The notes below the pieces were generated by a model. The model searched no databases. It saw only the letters and a program-made list of their open reading frames with translations, and was not told where the DNA came from. Position numbers and translations under genes: made by a program. Of a stretch of 32,852 nucleotides of DNA, positions 1 to 7,872 are shown piece by piece. Numbering within the stretch: the first letter of the stretch is position 1; every line of letters begins with the position of its first letter. This stretch comes from Rariglobus sp. (lineage in GTDB: Bacteria > Verrucomicrobiota > Verrucomicrobiia > Opitutales > Opitutaceae): assembly GCA_029266495.1 (NCBI GenBank), contig JAQSWS010000036.1:1-32852 (forward strand), read 5' to 3'.

Positions 1-8
1 CAGTCGAG

Positions 9-497
9 ATGCCGGCGCACCCGTTCGCGTCGAGACCGGTCAGGAGGATGGCGCTGACCGCCTGTGTCACGGTGTTGATCGCCGGCTTTGTCTTTTTTCA
101 CGGGATGAAAAACGACCTGGCGCCCGTCTTGGAAACCGCGAGCGCCGACGTGTTGACGCTCGCGCAAATGCAGACGCTGTTTCCCGGACAGCTCAATGCG
201 GTGATAGAACGCGACGGGAACGTGCAGCTGGATCTGGCGGGCGGATCTTCGACTGCTGCCAGCGAGCAGCCCTTGGTTGTGCAACTCGAGCGCGGCGGTC
301 ACCGGTTGCGCGTGCTCAGCTACAGCGGGCGCAGCATCACGCTTGAGTTGAAGGAGGGGCGTTTGACCTTCGAGGCGTTGGTGACCAGCGGTGGCGACGT
401 GGTGCTGTCGGGCGAGGATTTCGTCTGGAGTTCCACGCGGCCCGGAGTGCTCGCGGGTTACCGGGTCAACGCACAACCACTCAACACCGGTCTATGA
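9..497 (+). CDS. Membrane-anchored protein of unknown function
   Basis: This 162-residue protein has an Arg-rich N-terminus followed by one hydrophobic segment (about residues 14-32, ALTACVTVLIAGFVFF), which looks like a signal anchor. The rest is a polar, beta-rich domain of about 120 residues with no motif I recognise. The first ATG is 8 bases from the window edge and a second ATG at position 48 would also keep the hydrophobic segment, so the start is uncertain. Its stop overlaps the next ATG (ATGA at 494-497), so the two genes are probably co-translated. The C-terminal domain is presumably periplasmic. The function is not known. Confidence 0.6.
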   Translation: MPAHPFASRPVRRMALTACVTVLIAGFVFFHGMKNDLAPVLETASADVLTLAQMQTLFPGQLNAVIERDGNVQLDLAGGSSTAASEQPLVVQLERGGHRLRVLSYSGRSITLELKEGRLTFEALVTSGGDVVLSGEDFVWSSTRPGVLAGYRVNAQPLNTGL

Positions 498-1297
498 AAA
501 CCGCCGTCCTCTTGTGCATGGGATTGATGGCGATCGCGTCCATGCCGGCTCGCGAAGTCATTTTGCTGGGCGCGCAGGACGTCCGTGATCCCGTGCCTCA
601 ATTCGCGGTCACGGCGGGGGGCGTGCTCACATTCGAGGTTTTGATTCCGGCCTCGTTAGATCGCTCCATGATCGCGGTCGGGTTGTGGCAGATCTCTGGC
701 AGTCTGACTTTGCCGCTTGGCGATCCGGTTGCGGTGACGGAGCCGTCCGATGTCCACGGCATCACTCCGGTTCGACTGGAGTTTCCCGAGTTGGAGCGAA
801 AGACCCGGGTGCTTGTGAAATTTACCACCAAGGACGAGCCTCGCACGATTCTCGGACTGGCACAGGTGCAGGTGCATCCGCCACTCGATTGGACTCCGAT
901 CGCTCGCAAGGTGAAGAAAGAGGGCCCGCGGCTGCTCGTCTTCGGCAGGAACGCCACTCTTCTCGACTTTCTTAAGGCTCGTGAAATCGAGTGTGCGGAC
1001 AATGGAGAGAACCCGCCCGGGCAACTGGATCGCGATACGCTCACGCTCGGATCGATTTCGACAAAAGACTGGGAGGAGCGCAAAGACCGGATTTCAACCG
1101 ATGGCGGGAGCCTGCTGGTGTTCGTTTCCGATTCAGATGCGCTGCCCGGCGTCCACAGGAGTCCGGCCGGTGAGGGCGCTATCACCAAGATCACGCTGCC
1201 TGTGCTCGCGATGCTGGCGAACGATCCACGCGGCGAAGACCTTCTCTTTCAACTCATCGAACAGCACCTCCATTCCGCGCCCGCCGCGAATCCCTGA
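494..1297 (+). CDS. Secreted protein of unknown function
   Basis: This 267-residue protein starts with a signal peptide (Lys at residue 2, hydrophobic core about 4-16, likely cleavage near SMPA). The mature part has a beta-rich first half and an alpha/beta second half containing LLVFGRNATLLDFLKA and LLVFVSDSDALPG. I see no catalytic motif and do not recognise the family. The start overlaps the upstream stop, and a CsgG-like gene starts 7 bases after its stop, so it is the middle gene of a three-gene operon. It probably acts in the periplasm or outer envelope with that protein. Confidence 0.65.
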   Translation: MKTAVLLCMGLMAIASMPAREVILLGAQDVRDPVPQFAVTAGGVLTFEVLIPASLDRSMIAVGLWQISGSLTLPLGDPVAVTEPSDVHGITPVRLEFPELERKTRVLVKFTTKDEPRTILGLAQVQVHPPLDWTPIARKVKKEGPRLLVFGRNATLLDFLKAREIECADNGENPPGQLDRDTLTLGSISTKDWEERKDRISTDGGSLLVFVSDSDALPGVHRSPAGEGAITKITLPVLAMLANDPRGEDLLFQLIEQHLHSAPAANP

Positions 1298-1304
1298 AAA
1301 TCAC

Positions 1305-2267
1305 ATGAAAACCCTACTCATCACTCGCATCTTTTTCGTGCTCGGCCTTGTCGGCGCGGGCTGTCTGCCCTCCATCGTGTTTGCGCAAACACCGGTCGAA
1401 GCCGCGCCGCTGCCGATGGCCGTGTTCGACTTCCAGACCACAGACCGTGCACTTGAGAAAAAAGGCGGCGAGGTAGCGACGCTGCTCAATGCCCGGCTCT
1501 CGATTTTGCCCGATGTGTTCCTCGTCGAGCGTCAGGAGATCGAAAAAATCCTCGGTGAACAAGAAGCCGGCATTTCCGGGGCGATCAGCGCCGATAACGC
1601 GGCGAAAATCGGCGCGCTTGTCGGTGCCAAGGTTCTTGTCACCGGCCGAGTGTTTGAATCGGGCGGCAAGGTTTACGTTGTTGCCAAGATCATGAGCGCG
1701 GAGACCGGCCGCGTTTACGGCGAACTGGCGACCGCGAAGGATTTCAACGCCATTGATCCGGCGGTCGAGGAGCTTGCGGGCAAGATCGCGCAGCTCACGA
1801 AAAAGCAGGCTCTGACGCTGGTGGCCAAGGTCGAGGATCCCGCCGCACGCATCGAACGCCTCAAGAAACTCACCGAAGGCAAAACGCTGCCGGCGGTTTA
1901 CGTGAGCGTTGTCGAGCAACATCTGACGCGTGCGGTGATTGATCCGGCGGTGCAGACGGAGATGATGATCGTGCTCAAGGAAATCGGATTTCCAGTGGTG
2001 ACCGTCGAGGAAGCCGCGAAGCTCACGGATGTCGTGGTGATTTCCGGCGAGGCCTTCAGCGAACTCGGTATGCGCCGCGGCAACCTTGTGTCGTGTCGCG
2101 CCCGGGTGGAGATCACCGTGACACAAGCCGCGACGAAGAAGCTGCTCCATGTGGATCGTCAGATGGACGTGGCCATCGACATCGCCGAGCACATCGCGGC
2201 AAAGAAATCGCTGGAGAACGCCGCGCTCAAGCTGCTCGACCGCATCGTGCCGCAGCTGGTGAAGTAG
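1305..2267 (+). CDS. CsgG/LpoB-like envelope protein
   Basis: This 320-residue protein has a signal peptide at about residues 1-27. C20 lies in a weak lipobox (Gly at -3), while VFAQ at 25-28 fits ordinary signal peptidase, so lipidation is uncertain. Residues 37-120 carry the pattern of the CsgG/LpoB/HfaB group: an AVFDFQ strand, a helix ending in a poorly conserved segment, FLVERQEIEKILGEQ, then KIGALVGAKVLVTGRVFE. Members of this group are secretion-channel subunits or activators of penicillin-binding proteins. The C-terminal half (about 160-320) is less conserved. The reading frame is open upstream to 981, but the ATG at 1305 follows the previous stop by 7 bases and is followed directly by the signal peptide. 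With its two upstream neighbours it probably forms an envelope complex. The exact role cannot be read from the sequence. Confidence 0.72.
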   Translation: MKTLLITRIFFVLGLVGAGCLPSIVFAQTPVEAAPLPMAVFDFQTTDRALEKKGGEVATLLNARLSILPDVFLVERQEIEKILGEQEAGISGAISADNAAKIGALVGAKVLVTGRVFESGGKVYVVAKIMSAETGRVYGELATAKDFNAIDPAVEELAGKIAQLTKKQALTLVAKVEDPAARIERLKKLTEGKTLPAVYVSVVEQHLTRAVIDPAVQTEMMIVLKEIGFPVVTVEEAAKLTDVVVISGEAFSELGMRRGNLVSCRARVEITVTQAATKKLLHVDRQMDVAIDIAEHIAAKKSLENAALKLLDRIVPQLVK

Positions 2268-2465
2268 ACGTCCGTCTGTTTCACCCCTCACTCAGTTCAA
2301 AAAGTCGATGTTTTTGATTCCTAAAAACGAGCAAAGAGTGGATCACCCTCACCGTGGCCAGAGACATCGAGTTTCTGATCCGCTGGAGTAGATAAATCGT
2401 CCGTCACGATGTTCACAGTTTGTGCGGTCATTACCGCCAAGGCTGCCACTGCCACATCCAGGCCC

Positions 2466-3244
2466 ATGCGTTTCCGTCTACTCTTCATTGCGCTTCTTTT
2501 TTCTCCGTTTGCGGCGCCGTTGCCTGCGGCACCGCCCGATCCCGCCGCGCTGGCGGCGGCGATCGACGCGGCACTGATGGCCCGCGACCTGCCGGCGTTA
2601 TGCGCGTTGGTGGACACCGAGGGACTGTCGGCCGAGGACCTGAAAAAGGTCGGGCCCGGACTGGCGGGCCTATGCCGGACATCTCACGCATCAAGGGTTC
2701 GATCAGGGCGCTTACCCTCTTCAATGATCTTCGGCTTACTCCGGAGGGATCTGAACTGTCGCCCAAAGCGCCCGCTGAATGGACGCATTATGCGGCGCAA
2801 TCTCCTCTGGTTCGCGGAATCGTGACCCCAGCTGAACGCGACGCAGCCGCTCTCTTGTGCAACGCGGCCCGTATCCTTTGGACTGCGTATTATTCAATGG
2901 GCGGGCAAAACGGTAAGGGTGATCCGCATTTGATTCGGTTGCGGACGGAGGCACGGAAACTGTTCGAGCGTGAATGGCAGGCGCTCGCGTTGGATATTCG
3001 TCCGCGAGTTTTTGATCGTTTGCCGCCGGTGAACCGCGGGGGCCTAGCCACGCCGGTCCAACTGGATAATCTGCCGCTGGCGGGCTTTGTTCACGGTGCC
3101 CTCTGGGCGGAACGGGCCAAGGACCACGAGGCTTTCGTGCATAAGCTTTTGAGCAGCCAGATCGTCGGAGAAGGGCGGATTTATGATCTGATTCTGACTA
3201 GAAGCCGCTGGTCTGATCATTTACGAGTGGGGGCAAGCCCGTGA
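2466..3244 (+). pseudogene. Frameshifted gene for a secreted protein of unknown function
   Basis: The ATG at 2466 opens a convincing signal peptide (MRFRLLFIALLFSPF, then an AxA-type site) followed by an Ala-rich helical segment up to about 2669. That frame then becomes non-protein-like and stops at 2825. The frame one base back continues with well-formed sequence from about 2669 to the stop at 3244 (from PDISRIKGS to LRVGASP). One base is therefore missing, or two are extra, near 2660-2672. The restored protein would be about 258 residues. The second part could start alone at the ATG at 2672 (190 residues), but it would then lack a signal peptide. I do not recognise the family. It may be a true mutation or a sequencing error. 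Confidence 0.6.
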
Positions 3245-3268
3245 AGACGTTCGGAATCCGCAACCGTT

Positions 3269-3742
3269 TCACAACCGCTTGCTCATGCGGTAGCGGTCGA
3301 AGTCGACGCCGTTGCGTTCAACGCGTTCCGGCGTGTCGACGGTGTAACCATGACGCAGGAAAAAGGGGTGGCTGATCAGGCTTGCGGCCGTGTGCACGCG
3401 GGCGATACCGCGCCGGAGCGCCTCGCTTTCCAGCGCATCCAGCAGGCGGCTTGCGCGCCCCCGGCGTGAGGCGCGGGCGCGACAATAGAGCAACGATATG
3501 TAATCGGGCGGGTCCAGCACGGCGAAGGCTTCGATGTCGTCATTGGTTTCGATGACGAGGCGGTAGCCTTGCGCGAGCATCGCGGCGAGGCCGTCGCCTT
3601 TTTCGGCGAACGCGGCCCAGGCTTCCACTTGCGCCGGCGTGTAGAGCGTCGGCGCGATTTGTCTTACGGCTTCGCGATACACATCGACGACCGCCGGCAG
3701 GTCTTCGGGACGATATTCACGCAGGACGGCTTCGGGCTTCAT
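3269..3742 (-). CDS. GNAT-family N-acetyltransferase
   Basis: This 157-residue protein has the GNAT layout: an N-terminal strand and helix (VLREYRPEDLPAVVDVYREA), a central sheet with YISLLYCRARA, and an acetyl-CoA pyrophosphate loop at about 92-99 (SRRGRASR, a variant of R-x-x-G-x-G/A) followed by the helix LLDALESEALRRG. The C-terminal part has the usual FFLRHGYTVD turn of YafP/ElaA-like members, which often acetylate small molecules or amines. The length is normal for the family. It lies 95 bases downstream of the dehydrogenase gene on the same strand and converges with the frameshifted gene. The substrate is unknown. Confidence 0.88.
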   Translation of the reverse strand: MKPEAVLREYRPEDLPAVVDVYREAVRQIAPTLYTPAQVEAWAAFAEKGDGLAAMLAQGYRLVIETNDDIEAFAVLDPPDYISLLYCRARASRRGRASRLLDALESEALRRGIARVHTAASLISHPFFLRHGYTVDTPERVERNGVDFDRYRMSKRL

Positions 3743-3837
3743 GGGACGTTTGACTGGCTATGGATATCAAGGGGTGGCGGGTTTGCGATCTTCGCGGGCG
3801 GTTTGAGAAACCGCGAGGCCATGCGAGAGGGGACAGG

Positions 3838-5256
3838 CTACGGGGCCGGAACGAGCCGGACAATGTAATCGGGGGTGTCCGGCCCCGGGATCTCCAGGGC
3901 AACATAAAGACAGCCATCGGGGCCGGTGATCATGTCACGGACACGACCGAGGCTTTTGAGGATCAGTTCCTCGTGAATGACGCGGTCGCCTTTTACCTCG
4001 AGGCGGCGGAGTTCCTGCTGCCCGAGTGTTCCGAGGAAGAGGTGGTTTTTCCACCGGGGGAATGCATCCCCGGTGTAGAAACGGATCGGGCTCACCGCGA
4101 TGGACGGGGTCCAGTGGAGCACGGGTGGCTCCAGTCCTTTTTTTTCCGTGAGGGGCGAAACGGGCGTGCCATCGTAGTTCATCCCATGCGTGACGAGGGG
4201 CCATCCGTAGTTCCCGCCGCGGCGGAGGTAGTTGAGTTCGTCGCCTCCGCGCGGGCCGTGCTCGGTTTCCCAGAGTTCGCCGGTTTTCGGGTGAACGGCG
4301 AGCCCCTGCGGGTTGCGATGGCCGTAGCTCCAGACCGACGGGAGCGCGCCCGGGGTTTTGACGAAGGGATTGTCCGGCGGAATGCCGCCATCGGGCAGGA
4401 GGCGGTGGATTTTGCCATTGGGGAGGGCGAGGTCCTGTGCCTGGCCGACCTGGCCGCGTTCACCGAAGGAAAAAAATACGTATCCGTCGCTGAATACAAC
4501 ACGGCTGCCGAAGTTCACCCCGAGGCTGGTGTAGCTGTCGCGGGGTGCTTCGAGGAGGGTTTCCTGGTCGGTCCAGCGACCGTCGCGCAGCCGTCCGCGG
4601 ACGAGCTTGGTGTTGCCGGTGTCCTCGGGACCGGGATCGCTCAGCGTCAGGTAGAGCCAGCCGTTCGTTGCGTAATCGGGAGGAACGGCCACGGAGAAGA
4701 GTCCTCCTTCGTCACGCACCCAGACGGGCGGCGCTCCGGCGACGGGCCGGGTGGTCCAGAGGCCGTCCTGCTGCCTCGCCACGAAAATCCCCCCGGTGCG
4801 TTGGGTGAACAGGAGGTGTCCGTCCGGGAGGAAGGCGAGGGACCAGGGCACGTCGAGATCGTCGACGACCTTTTCGATGCGATAGGCGTGGTGCTCGCTT
4901 GCCTGGACTCCGGAGGGGAGCGCGCGGGCCTGGTGCACGGCGGGATCGATGCGGCGTTTGGCGGTTTCGCGGATGAAAACGACGAGAGCGCGTGTTTCGG
5001 CGTCGTTCAAGGCCGCGGCAAAAGCGGGCATGCCCGATTTGCGATCCCCTTGTCGAATGATCCGGGCGAGACCGGCGTCGTCCCGGGCATGACGCCAGGT
5101 GGGATCGATGAGACTGGAGGCTTTGTTTCCCTGGAGATCGGTGCCGTGGCAATTGGCGCAGAGGTGTGCGTAGAGCGTGGCAGCGTCGCGATCGGGCGGG
5201 GACGCGTGCACCACGGGCAGCAGCACGGAAGCAAGACAGGGAAGGAAAAAACGCAT
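3838..5256 (-). CDS. Cytochrome c - PQQ-dependent sugar dehydrogenase fusion
   Basis: This 472-residue protein is predicted to be periplasmic. Residues 1-18 are a signal peptide. Residues 23-110 form a class I cytochrome c domain with the heme motif CANCH at 33-37 and a likely distal ligand M76 (in KSGMPAF). From about residue 125 it matches the soluble aldose sugar dehydrogenase family (Asd/YliI, GSDH fold): DVPWSLAFLPDG, RTGGIF, YGHRNPQGLAVHPKTGELWETEHGP at about 340-365 (family active-site His/Arg region), GGNYGWP and a C-terminal RDMITGPDG. It probably oxidises a sugar with PQQ and passes electrons through the attached heme. The open frame runs further upstream, but the ATG at 5256 precedes the signal peptide directly. 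No PQQ synthesis genes are seen here. Confidence 0.88.
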   Translation of the reverse strand: MRFFLPCLASVLLPVVHASPPDRDAATLYAHLCANCHGTDLQGNKASSLIDPTWRHARDDAGLARIIRQGDRKSGMPAFAAALNDAETRALVVFIRETAKRRIDPAVHQARALPSGVQASEHHAYRIEKVVDDLDVPWSLAFLPDGHLLFTQRTGGIFVARQQDGLWTTRPVAGAPPVWVRDEGGLFSVAVPPDYATNGWLYLTLSDPGPEDTGNTKLVRGRLRDGRWTDQETLLEAPRDSYTSLGVNFGSRVVFSDGYVFFSFGERGQVGQAQDLALPNGKIHRLLPDGGIPPDNPFVKTPGALPSVWSYGHRNPQGLAVHPKTGELWETEHGPRGGDELNYLRRGGNYGWPLVTHGMNYDGTPVSPLTEKKGLEPPVLHWTPSIAVSPIRFYTGDAFPRWKNHLFLGTLGQQELRRLEVKGDRVIHEELILKSLGRVRDMITGPDGCLYVALEIPGPDTPDYIVRLVPAP

Positions 5257-5321
5257 GGAAAACGGGACGGGATCAGCCCCGCGACATGGACCTGAAGATG
5301 CAGATGTAGTGCCGGAAAGAG

Positions 5322-6572
5322 CTACACCGGCTCGAAGTAATCGAGGTCCTTCCCGTGGGTTTCCTCCAGTCCGTGGAGCGCCCAGAGGGCGAGCGCGATG
5401 CATGCGCCGCCGACGATCATGGCGCCGGGGAGAAGGCCGAAACGGTCTTTGCAGAAGGTGAAGCCGAGCGTGATCGGCACGACCGCGCCGCGCACGAAAT
5501 TGGGCACCGTGGTGGCCACGGTGGATCGCAGGTTGGTGCCGAATTGCTCGGCACCGATCGTCACGAACACCGCCCAGTAGCCGATGCCGACACCGAGTCC
5601 GAAGATCACGGTGTAGAACCAGCGTGACCCCGCGTCGGCGGAGAGGAAGTAGGCGATCGTCCAGGCCACGGTGAGCAGGATGAAGCCGAGCACGACCTTG
5701 CGACGGGAGCCCATCCATTGCGTGAGCAGGCCGCTGGCAAGATCGCCGAAGGTGAGGCCGAGGTAGAGGATGGACACCGCATAGGCCGCCTTCACCTCGC
5801 CGGAAATGTTGAGCGCCCTGGCGAACTCGGGGGAAAACGTCACGAGCACCCCGACGACAAACCAGCTTGGCAGGCCGATCAGGATGCAGCGTGCATATTT
5901 CGAAAACCGCGACCACTTCGTGAAGAGGGAAAGGAAGTCCCCGCGTTTCACGTGTGGCGCCGCCGCCTTCAGTTGTTTGAACATGCCTGACTCGGCGACG
6001 CTCACGCGAAGAAACAGCAACGCCAGGCCGAGGCCGCCGCCGATGAAGTAGGACGTGCGCCAGTGCACGAGTTCCGCGACGAAGCCGCCCACGACCGCGC
6101 CCATCACGCCGATCGTCGCGACCAGGGCGGTGCCGTAGGCGCGACGTTCCTTGGACAGCACTTCGGAAACGAGGGTGATGCTGCCGCCGAGTTCGCCGGC
6201 GAGACCGAAGCCCGCGATAAAACGCAGCACGAGGTAGCTCTCGAACGAGGTGACAAAGCCATTCGCGATGTTCGCGAGCGAATAAAGCAGGATGGAACCG
6301 AAAAGCACGGTGAGGCGGCCGATGCGATCACCGATCACTCCGAAGACGATTCCGCCCAGGAGCATTCCGATCATCTGCCAGTTGAGGAGGCTGACGCCGC
6401 TGTTCACCAGCTCCGCCTCCGGCACGCCGAGTTCGAGCAGGCTGGGCCTTCGAAGGATGGAGACCAGGGTGAGGTCGTAGATGTCGACGAAGTAGCCGAG
6501 CGCGCCGACGATGACGGCGGGCTGGAGGATTTCGCGAACGGTGGATGATCGGGCGGCGGGGGCGGGCGGCAT
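5322..6572 (-). CDS. MFS transporter, metabolite:H+ symporter type
   Basis: This 416-residue protein is an inner-membrane carrier with about 12 hydrophobic segments. The MFS signature GDRIGRLTVL lies between TM2 and TM3. RFIAGFGLAGELGGSITLVSE in TM4 and RRAYGTALVATIG after it resemble the sugar porter/metabolite:H+ symporter (MHS) branch. A second-half loop MGSRRKVVLGF matches the repeated motif. Asp69-like acidic residues in TM1 (GYFVDIYDLTLVS) may bind the proton. I chose the ATG at 6572 because the open frame above it is Ser/Arg-rich non-membrane sequence and the palindrome at 6640-6656 lies inside it. The gene is followed by the dehydrogenase on the same strand 65 bases downstream, so uptake and oxidation of related sugars or acids is possible. 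The substrate is not predictable. Confidence 0.85.
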   Translation of the reverse strand: MPPAPAARSSTVREILQPAVIVGALGYFVDIYDLTLVSILRRPSLLELGVPEAELVNSGVSLLNWQMIGMLLGGIVFGVIGDRIGRLTVLFGSILLYSLANIANGFVTSFESYLVLRFIAGFGLAGELGGSITLVSEVLSKERRAYGTALVATIGVMGAVVGGFVAELVHWRTSYFIGGGLGLALLFLRVSVAESGMFKQLKAAAPHVKRGDFLSLFTKWSRFSKYARCILIGLPSWFVVGVLVTFSPEFARALNISGEVKAAYAVSILYLGLTFGDLASGLLTQWMGSRRKVVLGFILLTVAWTIAYFLSADAGSRWFYTVIFGLGVGIGYWAVFVTIGAEQFGTNLRSTVATTVPNFVRGAVVPITLGFTFCKDRFGLLPGAMIVGGACIALALWALHGLEETHGKDLDYFEPV

Positions 6573-6639
6573 GCGGATAGTGCGATAGCAAGAAGCGGCC
6601 GAAGGAAAGATGAATCCGACCCGGGCGGTGCACCCCATC

Positions 6640-6656
6640 GCATCCGATTCGGATGC
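6640..6656. promoter_or_regulatory. Perfect 8-bp palindrome, candidate operator
   Basis: GCATCCGA and TCGGATGC are exact reverse complements separated by one T. The site lies 67 bases upstream of the transporter start and 198 bases upstream of the divergent ACP-dehydratase start. Its size and symmetry fit a dimeric repressor site (LacI- or TetR-type). No regulator gene is adjacent, so the binding protein is unknown. Confidence 0.4.
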
Positions 6657-6792
6657 CAGCGAACGGGGCGTTCCTATCAAGCCGCCCAAGGGGAGATTTC
6701 GATGGTGGAGGGAACCAGAACAGGCGGAACCTATCTTAAGGGGAAACGATGTTCGCTGGCGGGAAACCTGCTGGAGTCCATGCCGACCTGAT

Positions 6793-6822
6793 TGATCATT
6801 TCTTGCAAAAAAGCTTTAAAAT
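6793..6822 (+). promoter_or_regulatory. Possible sigma-70-type promoter for the ACP-dehydratase gene
   Basis: TTGATC (6793-6798) and TAAAAT (6817-6822) are separated by 18 bases, and the gene starts 31 bases further on. It lies in the only AT-rich stretch of the divergent 281-base region between 6573 and 6853. Only consensus similarity supports it. Confidence 0.3.
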
Positions 6823-6853
6823 CAACGCCCCGCTTACAGCGTCCTATTGAACT

Positions 6854-7795
6854 ATGGCAGACATCCTATCACCGGCCTGCGTCGCACCGCCCGTTGCCCC
6901 TGCTAAATCACCCGCCTTGGATGGAGAAGCGGTTTTGCGAGACAGCCTTCGCCGCTGTTCGCCTGCGACCATTGATGCGGCGCTCGCCTATCGGCGAACC
7001 GGCGACACGACGCACCTCGCCCCGATCATTCTTGGTATTTTCGAGCGTTTTGTGGAACCGGACCTGAGGCCCCGTTTGCAGGCCCCGGATAGTGATGATC
7101 TCCGCGTGATCGAGGATCTGGGACTCGATTCCCTCACCATGATGGAAATCGTCATGCTGGTCGAGGAGGTCACCCAGACTCGCATTGAGAACGAGGAATT
7201 GCGCGGGCTGGTCACCATCGGGGACATCAAGACGTTTGTCGATTGCCGGGCCCGTGGCGTGCAGCCTCCCGCCCCGGCGCGGATGATTTCAGGTGACGAG
7301 GTGCGTGCGATCATGCCGATCCAGGCTCCGTTTTTGTTTTTGAATGATGCTCGTGTGGGACCCGCCCAAGCGACGGCGAGCTATCGCATCACCGGCCAGG
7401 AATTTTTTCTCGCAGGTCATTTCAAGGACAACCCGGTGATGCCGGCCTCCATCATGCTGGAGGCGCTGGGGCAGCTTGGCGTGCTGCACCTGCTCGCCGG
7501 CCTTCCCGTGGAGGAAGGCAAGGTCGTGGGCACCTCGACGATCTTCTTTGCCTCGACCGACGGCGTGCGATGCTCGCGCGTTTGCAAACCCGGCGATGTG
7601 CTCATGCTCACGCTCAAGCCGAAGCGCGTCAAAGCGCCGCTGGCGGTCTACATGGGCAACATTCGCGTGGGACAGGAAAAAGCCGTGGTCGCGGAGGAGA
7701 TCACCCTGACCTTCGGCCTGGTCGACGCACCGGCTCCCGTTGTTGCCGAACCGGCGGCGGCTTCCGTGGCTGAGGCGCCGGCGAGCGCCTCGTAA
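6854..7795 (+). CDS. Acyl carrier protein fused to FabZ/FabA-like dehydratase
   Basis: This 313-residue protein has two domains. Residues 50-135 form an acyl carrier protein with the phosphopantetheine motif LGLDSLTMMEIV (Ser93). Residues 148-290 form a hotdog-fold 3-hydroxyacyl-ACP dehydratase with AGHFKDNPVMPASIMLEALGQ at 187-207, where H189 and E203 match the catalytic His and acidic residue of FabZ/FabA. The tail is an Ala/Pro-rich linker. The protein thus carries the growing acyl chain and dehydrates it. A FabF-like synthase follows 77 bases later, so the pair probably makes or modifies a specialised fatty acyl chain apart from the housekeeping pathway. The start ATG has no clear Shine-Dalgarno sequence; the preceding bases are attgaact. 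Confidence 0.87.
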   Translation: MADILSPACVAPPVAPAKSPALDGEAVLRDSLRRCSPATIDAALAYRRTGDTTHLAPIILGIFERFVEPDLRPRLQAPDSDDLRVIEDLGLDSLTMMEIVMLVEEVTQTRIENEELRGLVTIGDIKTFVDCRARGVQPPAPARMISGDEVRAIMPIQAPFLFLNDARVGPAQATASYRITGQEFFLAGHFKDNPVMPASIMLEALGQLGVLHLLAGLPVEEGKVVGTSTIFFASTDGVRCSRVCKPGDVLMLTLKPKRVKAPLAVYMGNIRVGQEKAVVAEEITLTFGLVDAPAPVVAEPAAASVAEAPASAS

Positions 7796-7825
7796 CAGGC
7801 TGAGGACACTTTTGGGCTTTATCAG

Positions 7826-7842
7826 CGACGCTCTTCGCGTCG
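7826..7842 (+). other. Small hairpin between the acyl genes
   Basis: CGACGC (7826-7831) and GCGTCG (7837-7842) form a 6-bp GC-rich stem with a TCTTC loop, 30 bases before the ketosynthase ATG at 7873. No T-run follows, so it is not a standard terminator. It could affect translation or transcript stability, or be chance. Confidence 0.25.
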
Positions 7843-7872
7843 AGCATGACGCCTGTAACGTCCCCATCTCCC

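Noticed and set aside
981-1304. Longer N-terminus for the CsgG-like protein
   Set aside because: It fully overlaps the upstream gene in another frame and would bury the signal peptide inside the protein.
2310-2328. GTTTTT/AAAAAC hairpin after the CsgG-like gene as a terminator
   Set aside because: The stem is pure A/T except one pair, too weak to call a terminator.
3287-3296. GCGGTAGCGG, close to the ops element of RfaH-controlled capsule operons
   Set aside because: It lies inside the acetyltransferase gene, on the wrong strand and far from the capsule run.
3760-5295. Long plus-strand open frame (511 codons) opposite the sugar dehydrogenase gene
   Set aside because: It is a GC-rich antisense frame of a gene with clear heme and dehydrogenase motifs; its own translation has no coherent family pattern.
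5305-5331. Overlapping inverted repeats (TGTAG/CTACA and GCCGG/CCGGC) at the end of the transporter gene, as a terminator
   Set aside because: The stems are 5 bp, exclude each other and have no T-run.
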